Below, in pieces: positions 1 to 5,370 of a stretch of DNA of 8,627 nucleotides. Position 1 is the first letter of the stretch; every line of letters begins with the position of its first letter. Location of the stretch: positions 1-8,627 of the forward strand of contig JAFKJZ010000300.1 of assembly GCA_017305815.1 (NCBI GenBank). The letters run 5' to 3'. The notes below the pieces were generated by a model. That model worked only from the letters and a program-made list of their open reading frames with translations, was not told the origin of the DNA and searched no databases. A program made the translations under genes and the position numbers. This stretch comes from Hyphomicrobiales bacterium. Its GTDB lineage: Bacteria; Pseudomonadota; Alphaproteobacteria; Rhizobiales; Kaistiaceae.

Positions 1-1068
1 CGAGCTCGGACTCGGCGAAGCAGGCCGACGGAACGGTGCGGAAAGTCGACACCACGACGGGCAAGCTAACCATCGCACACGGACCGCTCGAAGGGCTCGG
101 AATGCCGTCGATGACGACGGGATTGTCGTCCGGCCGCGCCGTCGCCGCCTCGACGGCGGCCGCGGCGAAGGCGACGACGCCGGCCGAAGCGCCGAAGATC
201 TGCGCCATCATGCGGAGGCTGAGCGGGTCGTGCAGATGGGTGGCGGGCGCCCATGGGAAGGCTTCGGCGACGGCGGTGAGCACGGTGCCGGCGGCGGCCT
301 CCCGCGGCGAACCGATGCGGACGGCGACCCGCCAGGGCTCCGGCGACGCTCGCAGCGCCGCCGCCGCGCTCGAGCCTGTGGCCATGGCGACGCGCACCGT
401 CTGCGCCGCGTCGATCAGCGTCGCCCCGGCGCTGGCGATGGTGAGCGCATTGGTGCTGACGGCGGAAAGCGCGTCCTTCAGGCGGAACACCAGCGGCGTC
501 AGCCCGGCGGCGCGCAGCGCGTCGGCGGCCGATCTCAGTACGCCGCGATGGAACACCTGTCCCTCGCCGGCGAGCGCCGTCGCGACCTGGCTCATCAGCC
601 CGATATCGGCGGCGCCGATCGAGCCGAGCCGCCGCACCACCGGCACGATGTCGGCGTCGAGGGCCGCCACATAGGCGCGCACCAGTTCCGGGCTGCAGCC
701 GACCATGCCGGAAAGCGCGGTGTTGACGCGGATGGCGATGCCGGCGCGGACGATCTCCGGCGCGAGCGGCTCGCCGACGCCGAAATGATGGGCGCGCACC
801 AGGTCGGTGCGGTCGGCCGAGGCGGCCAGCGCGACGGCGCGATCCTTGATGGCGCCGACGCCGGTCGTGACGCCATAGAGCGGCCTTCCGCCCTCGACGG
901 CGCCGCGCACCGCCTCATAGGCGGTCGCCACTCGCAGGGAACGACATGCGGAAGACCGCGCCCGATCAGGGAGAGGGTCGAAAGGCGGAGGGCCGAGCCG
1001 TCCAGGGTCACGGTATCGCGAGGCGATGCCATCCGGTCGTCAGGGAGAGCTTCGGCGGCAGGCGGCAT
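1..1068 (-). CDS. Aromatic amino acid ammonia-lyase-like protein (HAL/PAL fold), active site degenerate, apparent frameshift, 3' end beyond window
   Basis: The start is ATG at 1068, preceded by GAAGGA with a 4-base spacer. The first ~38 codons (to about 955) give VTLDGSALRLSTLSLIGRG, which matches the usual lyase N terminus. The remainder is in the -1 frame from about 935 and stays open for 310 codons to the left edge; the first standard start in that frame is GTG at 931. Recognisable family blocks in order are YGVTTGVG (Tyr at 875-877), a His-containing AHHFGVGEPL (about 770-790), a helix reading LDADIVPVVRRLGSIGAAD (to 605), HDPLSLR (about 215-236) and DNPVV (about 116-127). Family members deaminate His, Phe or Tyr through an MIO cofactor made from Ala-Ser-Gly. 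Here that triad reads Ala-Ala-Asp, the usual Asn-Gly after the Leu-Ile/Val is Ser-Thr, and the GGNF-type loop is Pro-Ser-Pro-Ser-Ser-Gly. Ordinary lyase activity is therefore unlikely. About 150 C-terminal residues lie off the window. It is divergent from the aminopeptidase gene. It may be a pseudogene, a gene with a sequencing indel, or a repurposed homologue. Confidence 0.8.
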
Positions 1069-1108
1069 GATGTCCTTCGTCAGATGGAGAGTTGAAGCCC
1101 CGTCGCAG

Positions 1109-1139
1109 CTTAGCCGAAATTCGGCGCGATCAGCTATAT
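1109..1139 (+). promoter_or_regulatory. Candidate promoter with an embedded 13-base operator-like dyad upstream of the aminopeptidase gene
   Basis: CTATAT at 1134-1139 equals the common alphaproteobacterial -10 element. A loose -35, CTTAGC, sits at 1109-1114 with a rather long 19-base spacer. Inside the spacer is a perfect dyad, GCCGAA-A-TTCGGC (1113-1125), a typical size for a dimeric repressor half-site pair. The position about 100 bases before the aminopeptidase start is suitable. The MarR-type regulator two genes along is the obvious candidate ligand, but nothing in the sequence proves this. The evidence is a motif match only. Confidence 0.3.
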
Positions 1140-1171
1140 CTGCCGATCCGCCAGGCCGGTTGCCGCGTCAC

Positions 1172-1196
1172 CCCGGCGCAATTGATCCGCGCCGGG
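1172..1196. repeat. 8-base inverted repeat in the leader of the aminopeptidase gene
   Basis: CCCGGCGC (1172-1179) and GCGCCGGG (1189-1196) are exact reverse complements separated by nine bases. In RNA this would form a GC-rich stem-loop 47 bases before the aminopeptidase start. No T-run follows, so it is not a simple terminator. It could be a leader hairpin, an operator or chance in GC-rich DNA. Confidence 0.35.
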
Positions 1197-1242
1197 CGGG
1201 AGGCCATGATCGGCACCCGTTTCGACTCGAACCAAGCCAAGG

Positions 1243-2640
1243 ATGAATGCCGTGAGCGACAGCCTGATCGACAGTTCCGACGTCGCCATTCCGATCCACG
1301 CGGTGGATCCGGAAGGGCTCGATGCGCTGCTGGCGTCGATCGGCGAGGTCGAGGCGGCCTGGGCGCGCTCGACCGGCTTCGACGCCGCGGCCGGCGCCGT
1401 CACCATCATCGCCGATGCGGGCGGCCGCATCGGCCGGGTGCTGTTCGGCCTCGGCCGCTCGGACAGGAGCCGCGCCGCGATGATCACCGGCAAGCTCTCG
1501 GCGATGCTGCCGCAGGGCGACTACCAGTTCGCCACCGAGCTGCCCGATCCGATGCTGGGCGCGGTCGGCTGGGCGCTCGGCAATTACCGCTTCGAGCGCT
1601 ATAAGACCAATCTGTCGCCGATTCCCCGCCTCGTGGTGCCGCGCGGCGTCGACCCGGCTGAGGCGCGCGGCATGGCGCGGGCGATCACCATGGTCCGCGA
1701 CCTGATCAACACGCCGGCGAACGATCTCGGCCCGGCGGAGCTGTCGCAGGCGATTCACGATCTCGGCGCGCGCTTCGGCGCCAAGGTCAGCGAGATCGTC
1801 GGTGACGAACTGCTTTCGGCCAACCTGCCGATGATCCATGCCGTCGGCCGCGCCGCCGACGTCGATCGCGAGCCGCGCCTGGTTGATCTCGTCTGGGGCA
1901 ATCCCGCCCATCCCAAGGTCACGCTGGTCGGCAAGGGCGTCACCTTCGATACCGGCGGTCTCGACATCAAGCCGTCGAGCGGCATGCTGCTGATGAAGAA
2001 GGACATGGGCGGCGCCGCCAACACGATGGGCCTGGCGCACATGATCATGGAGGCGAAGCTGCCCGTCCGGCTGCGTCTCCTGGTGCCGACGGTCGAGAAC
2101 GCGATCTCCGGCCCCGCCTTCCGGCCCGGCGACGTGCTGCGCTCGCGCGGCGGCGTCACGGTGGAGATCGGCAATACCGATGCCGAGGGGCGGCTGATCC
2201 TGGCCGATGCGCTCGCCGTCGCGGCGGAGGAGGATCCGGCGCTGCTGATCGACCTCGCCACCCTGACCGGCGCGGCGCGCGTCGCGCTCGGCCCCGAGCT
2301 TCCGGCGGTCTACACGCATGACGAGGCGCTTGCTGCCGATCTCGCCCGCCATGCCGTCCAGCGCCTCGATCCACTCTGGCGGCTGCCGCTCTGGGCGCCC
2401 TATGAAGCGATGATCGATTCCAAGATCGCCGACATCAACAATGCCGGCGCCGGCGGCTTCGCCGGTTCGATCACGGCGGCGCTGTTCCTGGACCGTTTCG
2501 TTCCCAAGACGATCCCGTGGATCCATGGCGACATCTATGCCTGGAACGCGTCGAGCCGGCCCGGCCGGCCGGAGGGCGGCGAGGCGCAGACGATCCGCGC
2601 CCTGTTCGCCCTGATCCAGGAGCGATTCGGCACGGCATAG
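1243..2640 (+). CDS. Leucyl aminopeptidase family protein (peptidase family M17)
   Basis: A cytosolic two-metal aminopeptidase that removes N-terminal residues from peptides. The C-terminal catalytic domain is complete. VGKGVTFDTGG supplies Lys231 and Asp236, KKDMGGAA supplies Asp254, and the M17 signature NTDAEGRLILADAL supplies Asp313, Glu315 and Arg317. The spacings (5, 18 and 59 residues) match the metal-ligand and catalytic set of E. coli PepA (K270, D275, D293, D352, E354, R356). Residues 1-150 form the variable N-terminal domain. At 465 residues the length is normal. ATG 1243 directly abuts AAGG (1239-1242), leaving no spacer, whereas GTG at 1252 lies nine bases beyond it, so translation may really begin at the fourth codon. 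There is no signal peptide. An 88-base gap separates it from the MarR-type regulator, and a cytosolic murein-type peptidase follows, which points to peptide catabolism. Whether it is the main PepA or a second M17 paralogue cannot be told here, so no symbol is given. Confidence 0.93.
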   Translation: MNAVSDSLIDSSDVAIPIHAVDPEGLDALLASIGEVEAAWARSTGFDAAAGAVTIIADAGGRIGRVLFGLGRSDRSRAAMITGKLSAMLPQGDYQFATELPDPMLGAVGWALGNYRFERYKTNLSPIPRLVVPRGVDPAEARGMARAITMVRDLINTPANDLGPAELSQAIHDLGARFGAKVSEIVGDELLSANLPMIHAVGRAADVDREPRLVDLVWGNPAHPKVTLVGKGVTFDTGGLDIKPSSGMLLMKKDMGGAANTMGLAHMIMEAKLPVRLRLLVPTVENAISGPAFRPGDVLRSRGGVTVEIGNTDAEGRLILADALAVAAEEDPALLIDLATLTGAARVALGPELPAVYTHDEALAADLARHAVQRLDPLWRLPLWAPYEAMIDSKIADINNAGAGGFAGSITAALFLDRFVPKTIPWIHGDIYAWNASSRPGRPEGGEAQTIRALFALIQERFGTA

Positions 2641-2693
2641 GAGCGGAATCGCAACCTTGTCTTGTGGAGGAGGCAGGCGGGCGCTTAGATAGA

Positions 2694-2703
2694 TCGGATC
2701 CGA
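2694..2703. promoter_or_regulatory. Short perfect palindrome upstream of the MarR-type gene
   Basis: TCGGATCCGA is a 10-base perfect palindrome centred about 30 bases before the regulator's ATG, in the only untranslated gap inside the plus-strand group. MarR proteins usually autoregulate through palindromes close to their own promoter, so this is a possible operator. A weak promoter-like pair, TTGTGG (2662-2667) and TTAGAT (2685-2690) with 17-base spacing, lies just upstream. A palindrome this short also occurs by chance. Confidence 0.25.
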
Positions 2704-2728
2704 AACGATTGGATGAGGGGAGCCGTCC

Positions 2729-3079
2729 ATGCCCGTCGAACTGCGTCCAACCCAGGCGCTGCGCCTCTGGCATGACGTGACGCTCGATCTGGTCCGCGAC
2801 GGCGAGCACGATCTCTCGGCCCGCCAGATGGCCGTGCTGCTAACCGTCTATCTCGAGCTGCCGCCGCACACCGTGCGCGGTCTCGCCGCCAAGCTCGGCG
2901 TGACCAAGCCGGCGATCACCCGCGCGCTCGACACGATGGGGCGGCTCGGCCTCGTCAGCCGTCACCGCGATGCCAAGGATCGCCGCAATGTCGTGATCCA
3001 AAGGACCGTTGCCGGGGCGCTGGCGGTCGAACGCCTCGGCGATCTCGTCATCGCCCGCCACAAGGAACTGCCGCTTTGA
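2729..3079 (+). CDS. Short MarR-family winged-helix transcriptional regulator
   Basis: A predicted DNA-binding repressor or activator. The helix-turn-helix spans about residues 48-77, with TVRGLAAKLGVTKPAITRAL as the two DNA-contacting helices. It is followed by a beta-wing (residues 78-93) carrying the typical MarR pattern RHRDAKDRRNV. At 116 residues it is shorter than the usual 140-150. The long N- and C-terminal dimerisation helices are reduced, so dimer formation may differ from classic MarR. The ATG is supported by AGGGGAG six bases upstream. The stop codon overlaps the start of the following peptidase gene, which ties the two translationally, and the aminopeptidase gene ends 88 bases upstream. 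It probably controls these peptidase genes, itself included; its ligand is unknown. Assignment to the winged-helix class is secure, and the MarR subfamily is likely. Confidence 0.82.
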   Translation: MPVELRPTQALRLWHDVTLDLVRDGEHDLSARQMAVLLTVYLELPPHTVRGLAAKLGVTKPAITRALDTMGRLGLVSRHRDAKDRRNVVIQRTVAGALAVERLGDLVIARHKELPL

Positions 3080-3939
3080 CGCTGGATCCCCGCATGCATG
3101 CCTACCGTCCGGATCTTGCGGATATCCGGTTGCAGGCACAGGTCGAGGCCGCGCGTTTCGTCGAGGGAGAACGGCGCCGTGTCGCCGCGCCGACCACGCC
3201 GATCCGCAGCGCGCCGCGCTCCGACGCGTCGATCAACAGCGAGGCGCTGCGCGGCGAGGTGGTGCGGGTGTTCGAGGAGACCGCCGAGGGCTGGGCATGG
3301 ATCCAGCTCGAGACGGATTCCTATGTCGGCTTCGTCTCGTCGGATGCTCTTGCCGCCGTCGATCCCGCGCCGACTCATCACGTCACCGCGCTCCGTACCT
3401 TCGTCTACCCGGCCGCCGATCTCAAATTGCCTCCGGTGACGGCGCTGTCGATCGGCAGCCTGCTGACACTCGGCGGCGAGGCGGAGACACGCGGCACGCG
3501 CTATCGCTGGCTGGCGGATGGCAGCGGCACCGTCATCGCCCGTCACGTCGCGGCGCTGGACGAGGCGGCAGCCCCCGATTTTGTCGCGGTCGCCGAGCGC
3601 TTCCTCGAAACGCCCTATCTCTGGGGTGGCCGGTCCGGCTTCGGGCTCGATTGCTCGGGGCTGGTGCAGGTCGCTCTGGCGGAGGCTGGCGTCCGGGTCC
3701 CTCGCGATACCGACCAGCAAGAGCAGGCGATCGGTTCGCGGGTCGAAAAAGGTATCGATGGCTCGCTCCGGCGGGGTGATCTCGTTTTCTGGAAAGGGCA
3801 TGTCGGCATCTTGCGAGATTCCGAAACGCTGCTGCATGCAAGTGGCCTGCAGATGGCCGTCGTTTCGGAGCCGCTGGCGGATGTTCTTGGGCGCTATGCC
3901 GGTATAGGCCTCGTCGCAACTACCGTTCGACGCCCCTGA
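3076..3939 (+). CDS. Cytoplasmic SH3b-NlpC/P60 peptidase (dipeptidyl-peptidase VI-like)
   Basis: A cysteine peptidase of the NlpC/P60 class, whose members cut bonds next to gamma-D-glutamyl residues in murein peptides. Two SH3b-like regions come first, about residues 28-92 (ending YVGFVSSDAL) and 97-160. The catalytic domain is about residues 163-285: GLDCSGLVQ gives Cys193, GHVGI gives His242 and LHASGL gives His254, a normal triad with 12 residues between the histidines. There is no signal peptide or lipobox, so it should act in the cytosol on imported or recycled peptides. The start chosen is TTG 3076, which overlaps the regulator's TGA by four bases and has AAGGAA (3062-3067) eight bases upstream. 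ATG 3094 is the alternative and would drop six residues. The overlap implies translational coupling to the MarR-type gene. At 287 residues the length is normal. Exact bond specificity is inferred from the family. Confidence 0.92.
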   Translation: MTLDPRMHAYRPDLADIRLQAQVEAARFVEGERRRVAAPTTPIRSAPRSDASINSEALRGEVVRVFEETAEGWAWIQLETDSYVGFVSSDALAAVDPAPTHHVTALRTFVYPAADLKLPPVTALSIGSLLTLGGEAETRGTRYRWLADGSGTVIARHVAALDEAAAPDFVAVAERFLETPYLWGGRSGFGLDCSGLVQVALAEAGVRVPRDTDQQEQAIGSRVEKGIDGSLRRGDLVFWKGHVGILRDSETLLHASGLQMAVVSEPLADVLGRYAGIGLVATTVRRP

Positions 3940-4082
3940 TCCTAACCGTAACCCTGCCGCTTCCTTACTTCTTCGTAATCAGGGCGATCTGGCCTCCCGC
4001 TTGAGGCAGGTCAATGCTATTGGCTCGCCACGGTTTAGAACCGTTTGAAACACTTCGTTCGGGGCGATCGGGGCGCAGGACG

Positions 4083-4271
4083 ATGGGGTCGGCGATGCAA
4101 AGAACCGCCAAATATATCGAGGAGCTGTCGGGTCAGCTGAGCCAACTCGCTCAGCAACATGGCCTCCAGGACCTGGCCTATCTGCTCAAGCTGGCCTCGG
4201 AGGAGGCCAGGGCGAACGTAGAGCGGGCCGCGGAGGGACTGCCGTCCGCGTCGGGCGAGACGCGCGGCTAG
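4083..4271 (+). CDS. Small hypothetical protein, largely helical
   Basis: A protein of 62 residues, rich in Leu, Gln, Ala and Glu, containing RTAKYIEELSGQLSQLA followed by LQDLAYLLKLASEEAR. It looks like two amphipathic helices with no membrane segment and no cysteine. It resembles short uncharacterised proteins I associate with rhizobial genomes, but I cannot name a family. G/C third positions fit real coding. The start is uncertain: ATG 4083 has AGGA only two bases upstream; ATG 4095 (four codons later) has GGGG six bases before it; the frame is also open from ATG 4014, but the extra 23 residues look non-conserved. It lies 143 bases beyond the peptidase gene, a gap in which I see no convincing promoter, only a five-base hairpin (3992-4007) without a T-run. 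It ends just before a strong terminator, so it may be the last gene of this transcript or have its own promoter. Confidence 0.6.
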   Translation: MGSAMQRTAKYIEELSGQLSQLAQQHGLQDLAYLLKLASEEARANVERAAEGLPSASGETRG

Positions 4272-4324
4272 GTTCCGGATCGAGAAAGGTCGTCGGCGTG
4301 CCCCCCGGTTCGCCGGCACCCTCC

Positions 4325-4362
4325 GGAGCGCTTCATGGAAACGTGAAGCGCTCCAATTTTTT
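4325..4362 (+). terminator. Strong intrinsic terminator between convergent gene groups
   Basis: GGAGCGCTTC (4325-4334) pairs perfectly with GAAGCGCTCC (4345-4354). Pairing continues inward as A-T, a T-G wobble and G-C, closing a GAAA tetraloop, for a 13-pair stem. AA and six T residues follow (to 4362), so the structure terminates rightward transcripts from the small protein gene. For leftward transcripts of the dehydrogenase operon the hairpin is present but no T-run follows, so stopping in that direction would be weaker. Confidence 0.85.
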
Positions 4363-4377
4363 CAGATAGCGCGTTGG

Positions 4378-5370
4378 TTAATAGCCGCGCGCGACATCGA
4401 CCAGATTGCCGAGCGGCTTTCCGGCCTCGAAATCGAGGATCTGTCGATGGATGCCGACTGCGAGCACGCTTGCCTCGCTGGAAGCGGCGACATGCGGCGT
4501 CACGACCACGCGCGGGTGGCCCCAGAACGGGCTGTCGGCGGCGAGCGGCTCCGGCTCGAACACGTCGAGGCTGGCGCCGATCAGGCGGCCGTCGTCGAGC
4601 GCGGCGAGGATGTCGGCGTCGACCTGCAGCCCGCCGCGGCCGGCATTGATCAGCACCGGCCCGCCGAGCGCGCCGTTCCTGGCAAGCCGATCGAACACCG
4701 AGGCGTTGAGGATGCCGCGCGTATCCGGCGTCAGCGGCACCAGCGCGACGAGGATGTCGGTGCGGCCGAGGAAGGCGGTGAGGCCGTCCTCGCCGTGGAA
4801 GCACTCGATGCCGGCAATGTCCTTGGCCGAGCGGCTCCAGCCGGAGACCTGGAAGCCGAGGCGGGCGAGCACCTCCACCGCGTCGCGGCCGAGTTCGCCC
4901 AACCCCATGATGCCGACGCGGACGAGTTCGCCCAACCCCATGATGCCGACGCGGACATCGTGCGCGACCGGCTGGCGCAGCTCGCGCCACTGATGTGCCG
5001 CCTGCTGGCGCGTATAGGCGAGGTGCTGGCGATGATGCAGCAGAACCTGCAGCGTCACCCATTCCGTCATGCGGGTCGTCAGGTCCGCATCGACGACGCG
5101 GACGATCGGCACGTCGGGCAGGGCTGTGTTGCCGACGACATGATCGACGCCGGCGCCGAGCGAGAACACCGCCTTGAGGTTGGGAAGATCGGCAAAGGCC
5201 TCCGCCGGCGGACGCCAGGCCAGCACATAGTGGATGGCGGCCCGGTCCGGCACGTCCGGCCAGATCGCCAGCGGCCGCTCCGGCTCGCTCGCGAAGGGCT
5301 CCGCCCACGGCTCCGGCGCCCAATTGCCGGAGGCGATCAGGACGCCGGGCAGAACGGTCTTGTCGGTCAT
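4378..5370 (-). CDS. ghrA: D-2-hydroxyacid dehydrogenase, glyoxylate/hydroxypyruvate reductase A-like, with duplicated nucleotide-loop segment
   Basis: Members of this family reduce glyoxylate and hydroxypyruvate with NADPH in the cytosol. The substrate-binding half includes SLGAGVDHV (residues 70-78). The catalytic set is present: Arg245 in INAGRGG, Glu272 in LDVFEPEP and His293 in TPHVAA. GWSRS at 177-181, after the second beta-strand, fits NADPH preference. The Rossmann loop GIMGLGELG is normal at 153-161, but the 11 residues VRVGIMGLGEL occur twice in a row (139-149 and 150-160), from an exact DNA duplication. Without the extra copy the length would be 319, close to the family norm. The insert falls at the entry to the NAD(P)-binding fold and could impair the enzyme, or be tolerated as a bulge before the first strand. 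The ATG overlaps the TGA of yejF by four bases, so it is the last gene of the yej operon and translationally coupled. Its link to peptide import is not understood; the exact substrate is inferred. Confidence 0.85.
   Translation of the reverse strand: MTDKTVLPGVLIASGNWAPEPWAEPFASEPERPLAIWPDVPDRAAIHYVLAWRPPAEAFADLPNLKAVFSLGAGVDHVVGNTALPDVPIVRVVDADLTTRMTEWVTLQVLLHHRQHLAYTRQQAAHQWRELRQPVAHDVRVGIMGLGELVRVGIMGLGELGRDAVEVLARLGFQVSGWSRSAKDIAGIECFHGEDGLTAFLGRTDILVALVPLTPDTRGILNASVFDRLARNGALGGPVLINAGRGGLQVDADILAALDDGRLIGASLDVFEPEPLAADSPFWGHPRVVVTPHVAASSEASVLAVGIHRQILDFEAGKPLGNLVDVARGY
4891..4956. repeat. Exact 33-base tandem duplication inside the dehydrogenase gene
   Basis: Positions 4891-4923 and 4924-4956 are identical over all 33 bases, and the base before each copy also matches. 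The unit is a multiple of three, so the reading frame is kept and 11 codons are doubled. The perfect identity, silent positions included, points to a recent slippage or unequal-crossover event, or to an assembly artefact. Confidence 0.95.

Noticed and set aside
230..1246. 338-codon plus-strand frame opposite the lyase-like gene
   Set aside because: The product is Arg/Gly/Asp-rich and without motifs, whereas the minus strand reads as a lyase fold.
1168..2730. 520-codon open frame on the minus strand opposite the aminopeptidase
   Set aside because: The opposite strand holds all M17 catalytic motifs. The antisense product is low-complexity Arg/Asp/Gly-rich and has no family resemblance.
3992..4007. 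GCCTC/GAGGC hairpin after the NlpC/P60 gene as a terminator
   Set aside because: The stem is only five pairs and is not followed by a T-run, so terminator function is not supported.
4031..4043. CGGTT-TAG-AACCG dyad upstream of the small protein gene
   Set aside because: The arms are only five bases and there is no adjacent promoter-like sequence, so it is too weak to list as an operator.
4298..4319. GTGCC/GGCAC inverted repeat before the main terminator
   Set aside because: Five-base arms with a 12-base loop are expected by chance at this GC content.
4268..5323. 351-codon minus-strand frame overlapping the dehydrogenase
   Set aside because: It is an alternate frame of the dehydrogenase with an Arg/Ala-rich product. 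The catalytic Arg, Glu and His are in the other frame.
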